A stretch of 64,000 nt of DNA, from positions 45,089,969 to 45,153,968 of the forward strand of contig NC_133538.1 in assembly GCF_048544455.1 (NCBI RefSeq), read 5' to 3'. Every line of letters starts with the position of its first letter. Position 1 is the stretch's first letter. This stretch comes from Silene latifolia. Its lineage: Eukaryota; Streptophyta; Magnoliopsida; Caryophyllales; Caryophyllaceae. Shown in pieces: positions 45,668-58,385 of the stretch. Both the position numbers and the translations under genes were made by a program. The notes beneath the pieces were generated by a model. That model made no database searches. It had not been told where the DNA came from and was given only the letters and a program-made list of their open reading frames with translations.

Positions 45668-47526
45668 GTAATCGGCATACCACATTTGGTAGAGCATATT
45701 ATTATGATGAGTTATATTAAAAAAAATCACGATGTATACACTCTCCCCTTCTTAAACTCTTCCACTTGGCTTCTTAGAGGTCAAACTTTTACAACTTTGA
45801 CCATTAATATGTCGAAATCATGATCAAACTTCCGCATTAACAATTGTGTAAAACCAATACGGAAGATCATTGCGAATGAAATGAAATGCATTTAGTGTGA
45901 AATTCCTAAAAGATAATGAATCTTACTCCCAAAGTCTACACGAACTAAAATACCCGACAAAATCTCGCATAATGAAAATAAAGCGATGCCTAAAAGTAAG
46001 GATGCCAAATGGGGGATATGACATGACAAATGTAGGCCTTCTCATACCCGTATTTAATAGAAAAATTATATGCCCCTACTTGTCGCAAGTAAAAATTTTC
46101 AAAAACATAACCGCTTCAACTTTGTCTATTCTATAACTTTCTCAATAATTATGATATTATTTTACCCTTATATAACACCCGTGGTTGGCACGATTTAAAA
46201 TTCAATTTGAGTCCAACACTTTATTTATATTCGCTACATCCAAGACGAATTCGATATAGATGGACACTTGTGATAGATTTTCCTTTTTGATCAAATTAAT
46301 TTACTTTTTTTCTTATTATAGAGCTAACAATAATTTTTATTCTTATGTAGAAAGCTAACATTTATTTTGAGCCAATTACTTATTTATTCCGTTCCTCATG
46401 ATTTTGGAGTATATATGTACCTTGTGTTACAATGCCTAATTGTTAATATTCATTTTGAACCAATAGCTATAATGGAGATTATAAAATTAAAAATGGAACT
46501 TAAGATCAACTACTAACAACAGGGTTAAAAATAAGTAAATATTGGCAAAAAAACATCAACAAGTAATTAATTAGATATGAGAAAGGTCGGGAGATTATGA
46601 AAAATCTCATATTTAGGTTTTATTTCAAAGAAATTAGTTACCTGTTTTTTTTTATTATTATTATTCATTCAATTTATAATATGAAATATATACAACTTAT
46701 TATGTTCTTTTATATCATTTTACTAAAAAACAGCTACATTTCGGTTAGTTTGCCAAATATTTTTGGCTTAACCAATTAAATTATCAGCTCTTAATTTTTA
46801 GTTACCTTTTAATCTACATTTTTAGGTTTCAGTTAACTTTTCAGTTAGTATGATAAATGAAATTTAAGATATAGTAGATTTAATTATATTTTACTCCCTT
46901 TTGAAATCCACATTCTAAAAATTACCCCCTTTTGAAATTTTTTGCTAAAATTACTCCCTTATGTTGCATTTTTCCTAAATTTGCTTCAAAACTTCAATTT
47001 AAGTTACTTATTTTGTCTGTTTTTGAACTCTCCCTCCATTTGTTTACATTGTTATACCTTTCAAAGTACATATTGGCTAAGGCTTAAAGGGAATAAGTTC
47101 AAAAACAGACGAAATAGGTCACTTAAATTGGAGTTTTGAAATAATTTTAAGAAAAAATGCAACTTGGAAGTAATTTTAGTAAAATATTTTAAAAGGGAGT
47201 AGTTTTTAAAATGTAAATTTCAAAAGGGAGTAAAATCTAATTAACTCGATATAGTATATGAATAATGTTTATATTATAATTAATATACCATATCATTAGT
47301 TACAATGTGTATTTTGAGTATCACCTACTTATATTAGAATAATCTGATTAAAATAAATTTAATCTACTTATATTAGGATGCTGACTTTATTAAAATATTA
47401 GGAAATCTACTTTTATTAGGATAATTTTATTAAATTTGTTTCGAAATCTACTCTTGTTAGAAATTCTAAAAAAGTTGGACTCTCTAATATTGCTTGAAAA
47501 GTTTCTGCTTTATATATATGTATTGA

Positions 47527-49839
47527 TTATAAATATACTATTAAAATCAACTCAAATACAATAACAACAGTATTTTTAAGATAACGTCTTCTTATATCCA
47601 CCCACCATTTATAAAACATAGAACAATACCATAATTCATGGTATGTTATTTATGAGTGAATTTTATCCCACCATTTTTAAAACATTGTGATTTAATTGAA
47701 TAATATTTCTACATTCCATTTTTGGTGTCCTACTTTCTATTTTGGGAAAGTTTTAAGAAATAAATGTAAAACTACTACTCTACCCCTTTATTTGGGAAGA
47801 AGAGGTACAATGTTATTTTGATGGAGGGACTTATAGTTTATGGGTAATAGTGGTAGTCCACAATTTTAGCATACCAAATTTAGAAATGAATAATTAATTT
47901 GGAATAAATTTTACAAAAAAGAGTATAATAAAAGTGGAATGGAGGAAGTAGCAAGAAAGACATACTAAGCTGATAATGAAACAATTCATGCGACTGCACA
48001 AGAAAGAGGACCAACGTGAATGACAAGTAGTTCCCTCCAAAGAGGTACATGGAGTACACTTGAAAGTTCATCTTTCTAACCACTAGCAAGTAGTTCGCTC
48101 CAAAGAGGTACATGGAGTACGCTTGAAAGTTCATCTTTCTAACCACCGCCCTAAATGATCACAAGCAACCTAACCAATACCCACTAAAAGAGAAGTAGCG
48201 CAAAAGGAGGCGGCAATAATGATCTTGTGCCATGGATAATTAGGAGAGCCTTAATAAATTCGATTGACAGGTGTCTAAGGGCGGCTTTCAAGAGCGTTGG
48301 CAAGAGACTATGAAGAGCAATGAAAATGAGTAATAAAGCCACTACGGGTCAAAGGAGTCTAACACTAAGTTACCAAAGCCACCAAATGAATAAGGAGAAA
48401 ATATGAAAGTAAATTAAGACGAGTTGGAGTGATTGAGGTTTTGAAAGAGTGTAAGCTGAAAGTCAAATTAAAGAAGAAGAAAGTAAACGGGAGCTGACAA
48501 GAACCCTACGTACATATTGTGAAGTGAAGGAACGTCTCACATTATGTGGATGGTACTTTTTAAGTGATGGTGACACATGCTGCAAGAAGGTGAAATAGGC
48601 AAACCCCCGGAGGAGAGGGTAACATTAGGTAGGAGTACATCCCACCTATAAAGTCACAAGAAAAGAGAAATATGGTGCTGGTACGAGTAGACCACAACCA
48701 CTTAAGGTTGCCAAAAAAATAAACGTAAGGTGAGTAGACCTGAAAAACGGGTCAGGTTCGAGTTGTTCGGGTCTGGCAGAATACGGGTTGGACTAGGTCG
48801 AGTCGGGTCATTTTGCGTTCAAGTTATTTTCGGGTATGTTGTTTTCAAATTAATTATTTGGAGAGAATGGTCAGTTTGCGATAATAAAAATTCGGGTCGG
48901 ATTAAATAGGGCGGACCAATTTAGGTTTTGGTCATATTTGGGTCCTAAATTCGGGTTCAGGTCGAGTTTTTTTGGACTGGGCCACTCGGGTCGGTTTAGT
49001 TTTGCTAGGTCTAATAATGAGGGTAAGAGCACTCTTTAGAATAAGAGAGGTCTAATGAGAAACTTTTGAAGGAGGGCAAGTTAAACGCATTGTCATAAAC
49101 GTTCTAAGAGCCATTGACTATAATGGAGGACATCAAACACGTGTTTAAGGTGGGGAGGAGAGGTCCAAAAAGAAAGGATCTAAGAAGTCCAAGGGTATAC
49201 AGTGTACCACATATATATTAGTCAATGTCAAACTTTAGTTACAAAAATGCAAAGAGAGAAAACGAGTACTGTGTACATATTGTATGTAAAACATGCAATG
49301 TTAAATTAATTAAAAATAAAGATGAATTGTCAATTTTTATTTTGTTTTATCAATAAAACCTCTCAAAACTACTATCTAAAGAGAAAAAAAGTGTTATCGA
49401 AATGTTAATTAGTTTACCTTATGAAATCATATGTTCAATCAATAATGATCGTTAATCAAATTATAAAGCAATAAAATTGTTCTACACTCTCTTTACACAA
49501 AAAAGACTAAAACGTCCATACACATTATAAATTTAGCCAATTATTTAGAATATGTGCAACGCACGGGCAATACAAGACATTAAAGTATTTATTTAGCTAT
49601 ACTTTGGAAAGTACTAATTGCAAATATATCAGTGAGTTGCACAATCTTAGGTACCGGTTAATTAATCCTACGATCAATTGTTTTTAATAAAATTAGTCTA
49701 GACCTAATCGAATTTAGAAGTAATACCTATAAGCTATCCTAATATCTAAGAAATAAAACATTTATTTAGTAATTCTTTCAGATATAAACATATATCAATA
49801 TACTAGACCTGAAACTTTAATGACTCATATCTCCATACA
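47527..49839. other. Intergenic stretch between the inverted repeat and the next Helitron remnant
   Basis: No gene. It includes a 63-bp tandem duplication (48024-48149), a CGGGT-rich MITE-like block (about 48733-49013) with TAGACCT ends, and at about 49552-49574 a GTGCAACGCACGGGCAATAC stretch that resembles a Helitron 3' end without a clear CTRR. Confidence 0.5.
48024..48149. repeat. 63-bp tandem duplication
   Basis: CAAGTAGTTCCCTCCAAAG begins at 48024 and its near-copy CAAGTAGTTCGCTCCAAAG at 48087. The two units differ at only a few bases, so this is a recent local duplication. Confidence 0.9.
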
Positions 49840-50242
49840 TGCGCACGAGGATAGTGATGACTTCCTCGGATACAAAAATCTCTTTTATGCTTAAGCGGGA
49901 ACAATATCAATCGTGGTCCTGCTACGCCATGATGATAAATAAGAGTCAGGGCACTCACTTAATCATGTTGAAGTTTATCAGCCGAAACCAGATTTTAGTC
50001 ATGACTAGCTTTATGTAACAACGTCAAGAACAATATCATCGACAGATTAAAATTCTACATTGATAATAGGGAACTTCTTTACCCGGACCACAATTGATTA
50101 AAGTTTTGTTGTTCCAATTTTCAACATAATTGAACTTTTTTTTAATCAATTTAGCTAACTTCTACATATTACCAAACTATGGCCATGTAAACCAATGTTT
50201 ACGTATAATTTGTTGTTCAAAAAATTATTAGGAGGTTCAACA

Positions 50243-50277
<35 letters not shown>

Positions 50278-50690
50278 AAAAATTTTCATTAAAATTAATC
50301 TTTTCATCAAATTAAATAATTTTCACTAAAGACTAAATTATAATATTTTAGTTAAAGTATAAATAATATAAAACTATAAACTATTAAATCTTTTATTGAT
50401 GCTATTATCTGAGAATTTCTTGACTAATACTATGTATAAACAAAATTATAAATAGTTTTGACTACTTTCATAACAAAAAAAAAAATTTGAGAGAGTGGAA
50501 TCATTATTATTTACAAGTTTAATTTTACTCAGTTTTCTTGAATACTTTTACAATTTAATTTTTTTCTGATATCAAAATATAATGACGTGAAATATGAAAA
50601 ATTAATGAGGTGTTAATTTAGCATGATTAAGTAATACAAAAATAAAAACTCTATAAACACCGCGCATTCATTGCGCGGGATCTAAACTAG
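49840..50690 (+). mobile_element. Helitron 3' remnant with helicase end, hairpin and CTAG
   Basis: At 49845-50090 the plus strand holds decayed helicase wording related to the arms (EDSDDFLGYKNLFY, then YQPKPDFSHD). About 570 bases later comes a hairpin (50660-50678: CCGCGCA, TTCAT, TGCGCGG), eight bases, then CTAG at 50687-50690, followed by T. That is a complete Helitron 3' terminus in plus orientation. I could not place the 5' end. A short (TA)n tract lies at about 50252-50272. Confidence 0.75.
50660..50690 (+). other. Helitron 3' hairpin and CTAG end
   Basis: A 7-bp GC-rich stem, 5-base loop, eight-base gap and CTAG before T. It matches the structure of the other Helitron end at 34827-34857. 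Confidence 0.85.
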
Positions 50691-50989
50691 TTATATTTAT
50701 TTAATTAAAATAAAATAAAATTACGGTCGTCTTCTTGTCTCCAGCTCTCCAAGAGTCCAGTACAGCAATACTCAAGCTTCGTGCTTCCGCTATTCGTCTG
50801 ATTTCTTAGTCAGTTAGCCCATTAAATCATTAATCAAGGTGTTGTCACTCCATTATCTACTTTTCTATTTTTATGCCTTTCTTGTAATATGATCCATTAA
50901 TCCGATTCCTAGTGTTTGTATGTTTGATTTCTTAGTTGCATTGTATCTTGTTATTGTTGTACTGTTGTGTGCAATAATTGTGAAATTTG
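50691..50989 (+). promoter_or_regulatory. Upstream region of the hAT transposase gene
   Basis: No coding frame. A leader-like C/T-rich stretch (50730-50800) is followed by a GGTGTTGTCACTCC point that could be a splice donor, then T-rich sequence up to the start codon. The hAT left terminus was not identified. Confidence 0.4.
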
Positions 50990-51956
50990 ATGTTGCCTAA
51001 AAAATATTTATCCGGAAGTGAAAAAAGGAAAAAGAGAAAACTTGTTGAAGAGTTGAATAAATCACAACAAGATGTTATTGACAAATTTCTTATTATAAAT
51101 GTGGTTGTGGTTCATGAAAATTTATGTGACCCAAATGAAAATTTAGGTGACGATATTGATGATAATAATTTAGGTGATGATGTTGATAATAATAATGAAA
51201 ATTTAGGCAATGAAAATTTAGATCAGCCAAGGCCAACAATTCCTACTAATAATGACATCGATGGAGAACAGACAATTCCTTCTATTGATATTTATAATCC
51301 TAGAAATCGGACTAATCTTGGTAATAAGATAAGAGACTCTATAATTAAAAAGCGGCCTTTAAGAGAATTGAATCTTGAATTTCCATGTGATGATAACAAT
51401 AGGTATTTTAAATATGCTTATTTTTCTAGAAAGTTGAATAATGGTGAGATTAGTGATACAAAATGGTTAATTTATTCTAAACATGCTAATAAAGTATTTT
51501 CTCTTTGTTGTAAGTTGTTCAAATCTATCAATAACAAAATTTTGTTAGCAAATGATGGTTTAAGTGACTGGAAACGTATTATTGACAAGCTCAAGCATCA
51601 TGAAAATAGTAATGAGTATATGAATAATATGTCTACTTAGAAAGAAACGAGAATAAGGCTAGATAAGAATGAAACAATTGATAAAAACTTGCTCGAAGCT
51701 AAAATTATATTAAAGATAAAGACCGATGGAGGCAAGTGTTAGTTAGAATATTTTCAGCTATAAAATGTCTTGTCACTCATAATTTGGCTTTAAGAGGATC
51801 AAATGAAAAACTATATCAATATAGAAATGGTAATTTCTTAGGATTGATTGAAATGATTGCGGAGTTTGATGTAATAATGCAAGACCATGTTAGACGCATT
51901 CAACATTGGGATTTTATCATCATTATCTTGGGCATAGAATTCAAAATGAATTGATG
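50990..51956 (+). pseudogene. hAT-superfamily transposase fragment (TTF zinc finger / DUF4371, ZMYM1-like)
   Basis: The start MLPKKYLSGSEKRKKRK is chosen over the upstream TTG because it matches the family's usual opening. An acidic low-complexity part with DDIDDNNLGDD repeats follows. The TTF-type zinc finger region (KLNNGEISDTKWLIYSKHAN, VFSLCCKLF, DWKRIIDKLKHHENS) comes next, then, in other frames, [35 protein letters not shown] and [13 protein letters not shown]. The first frame ends near 51640 and at least one more shift is seen near 51915. The catalytic half is absent because the LTR of the next element begins here. The intact protein would be a nuclear transposase. Confidence 0.85.
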
Positions 51957-53472
51957 ATTTTTGATATGTGTTTATTTGGTCATAATTCCCCCTTCTTTTC
52001 TATATATTTTGATCAATTTGAGACGGTTTTTATACCTATTACTTGCATTTTGTTTCCCTATTTCTCGTTCTATTAATTTGTATCTCATGTTGTAGGATTT
52101 GAGACGGAAAGGAAGAAATGGGAGAGAACTAGGTCGTTTTGAAGATTGCATAGGAAAGGAGAGGAGAAAAAGCTGAGAAGAGTGCCCCAGGCGGTTGACC
52201 GGCAGTCGGTAGCCAAGGGAAGAAAAGAAGCAGGGGACTCCCAACCAGGTAGAGCACCGGGCACCGGCAGCCCGGCTGTGCACACCTGATGACTTCAAAG
52301 ATTGAAGGAAAACTACAAAAGACTCCCAGACGGCCAGCCCACCGGCAGCCGGCCCACCGGCAGCCGGCCCACCGACTGGGAACATCTGATGACCAACAGG
52401 GATCTCCCAACCGGGTGGTCCACCGGCGGGCAGTCAGCCTGCTCAATCCCCTCGGCTGAATATTTCCTTCTTTTGTAATTTTTGACCTAAAATTTGGTAT
52501 AAACTATAAATACCCCCTCCCTAATTCATTTTAGACACAATACCCTAGATCTGAATTTTCTCCTAATTTTATGCAAGTTTTCTTAGTCCAAGTTTTAATC
52601 TTTCCCTAATTAAACCTTAATTACTTAGCAATTTATCCTAGATCTAGTTTAGTTGAATAGTTTACATTTGAGTATTTGGCTTGTAATAGAAGATTGTTGA
52701 AGAACTTTTTCCAATTATTAGTCAAAGACTCAATCTTTCCTCATTGTTGGTACAATTTCCTCTCTTTTTAGTTTAATTCTCAATTATTTACATTTCCATT
52801 TCCTTTTTAGTTGTTGTTCTAATTAGTATCATGTTTATTACCATGTTTGCATGTGTTTCTCCAATTGTTTATATTTGTCTATCAACTATGTGTGAGTAGA
52901 CCCTTTTAGGGTTTAGGAGGATCTTGAGTAGGCTTTGGGTGATGATTATGTGTAGTTGACATTTAGGTTTTGGGTAAAGATTTGGGTTTCACATGTATGC
53001 ACTTAAGGTATTTGATGAAATGTGTGAGTGAAAGCTCATTCCTTTTGTTGATTTTTGCTTGATGTTTCCTTACATGAAAGTGATAGGAGATGTTGATAAT
53101 GTATATGTGAAGGGTTTGAAGCAAAGTGAAGACTTTGTGGAGGATTCTTGGATGTTAAGAAATTGGCATCTAAACCTAGACCGAACCACTACCCAAGACC
53201 TAGTCAACCCAAATTTCTCACCCATCCTACTCGGTTGAGCTCAAAGACCTTAATTTTCCCTTAATAGATTACACATCCTTTGTTTGATTCGCTCTAGTTT
53301 ATCTTAGTTGTTAGTAAAAACCTCCACTTTTATTTACTTGGCTAAACTTCGACTTAAACGAATTAAGTACAACTCCACTCCATCCTCGTGGTTCGACCCC
53401 GATTATACTACTATAATTGGGAATTTTATAAATTATTTTTGATTTAGAATTAACGACTAAATCTAACCATCA
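51957..53472 (+). repeat. 5' LTR of the Athila/Tat-like element
   Basis: It runs from about TGATATGTGTTTATTTGG to AACCATCA, two bases before the primer site. It contains GC-rich CCGGCAGCCGGCCCACCGG repeats at 52330-52375, a TATAAATACC promoter box at about 52506, and the GACCCCGATTATACTAC block near its end that is common in this lineage. Confidence 0.75.
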
Positions 53473-53474
53473 AA

Positions 53475-53493
53475 ATGGCGCCGTTGTTGGGGA
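53475..53493 (+). other. Primer binding site of the Athila/Tat-like element
   Basis: TGGCGCCGTTGTTGGGGAT lies next to the LTR end. The family's usual site is TGGCGCCGTTGCCGGGG, read by a tRNA-Asp or similar, and two central bases differ here. Confidence 0.8.
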
Positions 53494-56400
53494 TGGCGTT
53501 AGATTGTACTTAGTTAGTTAAGAGCCTTAGCTTTAGTCTTTGTGTCTTTTGTTTGCTTATTTGAATAGTGCTTTGTTTCTTGTAAAGTGATTGTCTTATT
53601 GCTTATCCCTAGTGCCTAAAAACACTAGGAGACTAACGATTTATTAAAGTGTATGCCTAGAGGAAACGGGAATTCTTTGCTTAATGACCTGGAACCGGAA
53701 AGACTTTTTCGAGCTCTACGGAGTAGGACTTTAGCAAGGGTTCGTATTACCTCTCAAACTTCTTCAAACCGAGCAACAACAATCAGCCAAACACACCTTG
53801 AAACCATTATACAAGAGAAAAAAATCGTCACCATTGATCCATTCGTAAAAATTCTTTTCCATAATCTCCAAATCCCAAATACACCACCTCAAACACCACC
53901 CAATACACCTCTTATAAATCCTAGAATGGCGGCTCTACGAGACCATAACCGACCAAACCACGATGACACTTCCGCTCCAATTAATTTCGGCACCTTAGTC
54001 CCCAACAATTTTGAAATATATCCCGCCCAAGTTGGTCTAATTGAGAAGGATAGCTTTGGTGGGCACATTGATGAGGATGCATATGCCCACCTTAGAAAGT
54101 TCAAGAGCAAGGTTGCAATGATGAAGCGCAATAGAGTGCCCGAAGATACTTTGAGATTGATGTTGTTCTCATTCTCTCTATGGGACAAAGCGGATAGTTG
54201 GCTAAACGTTCATGCACCAAACACATTCACAATGTGGGGCGCCTTAGCCAAGGCTTTCCTAGCTAAATACTACCCATCCTTCAAGACCGCTATACTCCGG
54301 AACGAGATAACTACTTTTCAACAAGAAGATGGAGAGTCTCTAGGGGAATCTTAGGATAGGTTTCAAGACCTCCTTACACGTTGTCCACATCATGGGATTT
54401 TAGCTTGGTACATCACCCAAACGTTCTTTCAAACATTACTATCAAGGACTAAAGAGATGGTGAATGTCTCCGCTGGGGGAGGATTCGATCATCTAGAAGA
54501 TGAAGAGGGTTCGACCCTTATCAAAAAAATGGTTGACTCGGAGTCTAACTATGGTCAAGATGTAACATGTTGAGAAGAAGTAGCCGCTATCCTCAAGAGA
54601 ACTCTTCTAGCTCAAATGCCGAAACCAATGCTAAAATTGATCTTCTCACGAAGAAAATTGAGCAAATGCAAAGGAATCAAGTGTACCAAGCTAGTGCCTC
54701 CCATGATCCACCAATGAAAGAGGTCATTCCTAATCAATCTTGTGAGGCATATGAGGGAGTAGGATATACTTTCCATGTGTGTGCCAATAATGCTTACAAT
54801 TTGGGGTATGATGAAAATGTCCAAGATGTCAACGCTTTTCAAAGCTACAACAACAACATCCGGGCAACCAAAGCAATTACAACTCAATTCCAACTTTTAT
54901 CATCCGGACATGAGGAATAGTCCACTCTTAAGCTACAAGAGCACGAATGTGTAAAATCCGCAACACATTCAACCACAAAACACCAACCCACCCGGGTTTT
55001 CTCAAACTAGGGGTGGAAATCAAAATCAAAAGAACAACTTCGGGAATCAAAACCAATTGTCAAACAACAAGCAAAACCAAAATTTTGGAAACCAACCTCA
55101 AGGGTATCAAGATTTTGGGGGAAACCAAGGGAATCAAAGCTTCTACCAAGGAAACCTAGGAAATCAAGCTAATCAAGGGTTTGGCCAAGGGTTTGGTTAT
55201 GGATTTTAAGAGCAAGGGTATAGCCAAGGGCAAGGCTCAAACTACAATAACCAAGGGCTTAGAGGAAATTATCAAGAAGAACACAACAACAACAATCAAG
55301 GCTCCAACAACCGATCCAACTATGGGTTCCCTCTACCTTTGACTAACCAACCATTCCAAGAGCCAACTATGGAATCTCAACTTAGTCAATTAATGAAAGT
55401 GGTGAAGAATATGCAAATATCACACCACCAAGAAATGAATAACTTAAAGAATGCCAACCACGAGAGATTAAGGACATAGAGGCCTGGATGGCATCCCAAG
55501 CATTATCCAACCCCATAAGACCCCCGAGAGGTTTCTTAGGGTAAGGGCAATCATCAAGAGACCTTGCAAAAGTTAAAGATGTGATGCAATTGAGGTGGAA
55601 GAATATCATGTGTCACCTACTCTAGGTGAGGATTCAATAGCAACACCCTTAGTGACAAGTGAAAAGATTGATGACATATTTGGTTCAACCACTACCAAGT
55701 TTGAGGAAGGAAGAGGTTGTGAAATTGAAGATGAGTTTGTCCTTGAAGAGATATTGGAAGCACCAATTGAGAGGAAAGAGACGAAATTTGATCCGGAAGA
55801 AGGGGGAATAATAATGGTGGAAGATGACCCGTCGGTCGAGCAAGAAGAGGCCAAAAACAACTCAAGATATGAGAAGTTCATGAACTTAGTAAAGAAAATG
55901 GAAGCCACCTTTCCATCACGGAAGAGATGCCTCTTTACTCCGATTTCCTAGCGGAAGTTGTGGCAAGGAAATAGAGTAAGGATGACCATGAGCTTGTTGC
56001 TTCAAGGGAGGAATGTAACTCGGTCACAACAAATGAGGTGCCCGTCAAACTTGAGGACTCGTGATGTTTCTCAATTCCATGCACCGTTGGCAACCAAAAA
56101 GTGGACCGTGCGTTGTGTGATTTGGGGGCAAGTGTTAGCGTGATACCTCTTACGATTGTGATGAAGTTAGATGTTACAAACCTGACCCGCACTTCCACTA
56201 AAATCAAGCTAGCCAACGGGACAATCAAACCGCCAATTGGGATTCTCACGGATATCATGGTAAAAATCGGCAAGCTCTCCATTCCCACGGATTCACTACA
56301 ACAAATTGTCACTTGCGCCACGAATTATGCCACGAGAATTTATAATTTGTGACTAAATTCTGTTTAGCCACGGGAAAAATTTATTCATTATTTTGGAAAA

Positions 56401-57325
56401 AAATTTATGCCACGGGATAACTTTTCCCGTGGCAAAAAGTCACTTGCGCCACGAAATAGGCTACACCCGTTGCAAATAATCATTTTAGCCACGAACTAGG
56501 TCACACCCGTGACGAAATTTTAATTAGCCACGAATTGTTCCGTGACAAAAAAAAAATTTAGCCACGAACTAACAAACTCCCGTGGCGAGTATCTTTTCCG
56601 ACTTAAATTAAGATATTTTCATGTTAAGGCAAACTTAAAATCTAAAAGAAATTTAATCAAATATAAATAATATGAAAATGCATTTCAATATAAAATATTG
56701 CAAACACTTTGATTAATTTAATTAATATTTTTTTTATTTTTTATTTACTTTAATAAGAAATTTTAAAATTTTATAAACTTTTATGCAAGCAAAGAAAAGT
56801 TTATCGTCTAATTTTTTTTATTCTTTTAGTAATCATAATTACGTTTTGTAGGTTTTTCAAAACATTTCTATTTTATGAAATTTGTTTTAATATATAATTC
56901 TGTTTATTACAGTCGTGAATTTCTTTTAATTTTTTAATTAAAACATTATAATCTTGAATAACAATCTTAAATATCGTATCACATTTAAAAACATAGCATA
57001 TAAAATTACATAAATAAGTTATTTATCATCTATCTTTGATAAATCTAAAATTAACATATTGTCAAATTGGTTCATTCAAAATTTGATTTACAACTTTATT
57101 TGTAAGATATTTATAGAAAAAATTTGAATTTGATATAAAATTTAACTTGGTGAGAAAAAAAGTTTTGGAAATTTTTTTTTAGGGGTGAAAAAAAAAACGA
57201 CAATTGGATTACAAAATTGATTAAATAAAATAAGTGCGCTGAGAATAGAAAGAAAAAAAATGATATTCCACAAATCAATTAAGAAAAAAACATATCGGAA
57301 AAATTATCAATATAAAAAATTCAAA

Positions 57326-57700
57326 GGTTAATTGATAAACAATACCAATATAAGGACCTTTTTTCATAATCAGTACCAACATAATCAATAATTAGTAATC
57401 AATACCAAAATATTAACTTTTTTCTATGATCGGTACTAAGTCGCCTGAAAATCTAATCTCAACCTACTTGAAAAATTCCAAAAAGCCATCATTCAAGTAC
57501 AAATCTCCACTCACCCACTTCCAAAATCCTTCTCTTAGATGAAAACACCTTTAAAGTAGGAAAAAAATTAGAGTAAGAAGGCGATTTGGTACTTATCGTA
57601 GAAAATAGTTCATATTTTGCTTGTGATTACTAATTATTGATTACGTTGGTATTGATTATGAAAACGATGACTAAAGTTGGTAATTTTTATCAATTTACCC
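57326..57700. mobile_element. MULE-type MITE nested in the CACTA
   Basis: 375 bp with long inverted ends (AGGTTAATTGATAAAC against GGGTAAATTGATAAAA, then TTTCATAATCARTACCAAC on both sides) and a perfect 9-bp duplication, AAAATTCAA, at 57317-57325 and 57701-57709. No gene. Confidence 0.88.
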
Positions 57701-58385
57701 AAAATTCAATATGGAAAAATTTTTTTCATTGAAAATGAGTACATCACAGGGAAAATATAGAAATTATAATAATTTAAAGTCACATGTGCAAATAATGTGA
57801 AAAATTTGAGAAAAAAAGATAAATCATAACAAAGAGAAATCGGTTTAAGAAAATAAGCGATTCTGTTGTACGATAGTGTTTTTCATGTTTTCTGCGTAAA
57901 AAGTGACTACTTTTTGGTTAATAGTGACCAATTTGGGGGGGGGGGGGCCTTAAGTTATAAAAAGTGGTCATTATTTTACCAAAAAATGGTTAATTTTTCA
58001 TATCGTATGTACGACGGTCATACAATAACATTTGCGTAAAAAAAAATATACGAAAAAATGAGTACAAGAGAAATGAAAATAAGAATGTCGATAAACTAAA
58101 AAAATAAAAAAAATGTTAGGAAAACACGATTAAGTTTACTTTTTAGAGAAAATGGTTTTGCTAACTTGGGCAAAAAAATGATGTCAAAATCATTAGCCGG
58201 GAGGGTAACATCGAAAATTTGATTGTTTTGGCCAAAATAATGTTTTTCCCGCAAAAATTCATAAATCATGCAACATTTTTGTAATTAAATAGTACTAAAG
58301 GTAAATTTTGAAAGGAAAAAAAATAAACTTAAAAGGATTCAAAGTACTAATTATATCAACAAAGTTAACTTTCAGTTTCGGTAGC

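Larger units (their letters stand above)
44056..47526 (-). repeat. Giant inverted repeat, right arm
   Basis: Uninterrupted arm, the reverse complement of the left arm. The 36-nt spacer is 44020-44055. Its outer end (TATTGA at 47521-47526) corresponds to the left arm's TCAATA. It holds the empty target site of the 6.1-kb Helitron. Confidence 0.95.

Noticed and set aside
34445-47526. Giant palindrome as an assembly or read fold-back artefact
   Set aside because: The arms differ at scattered bases and only one arm carries the 6.1-kb Helitron, which a fold-back artefact could not produce.
51972-52446. Gly/Ala/Arg-rich minus-strand frames
   Set aside because: They come from CCGGCAGCCGG repeats in the LTR and have no domain.
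57936-57947. G run as a regulatory quadruplex
   Set aside because: A single homopolymer run in decayed transposon sequence. The same applies to the G run near 59990.
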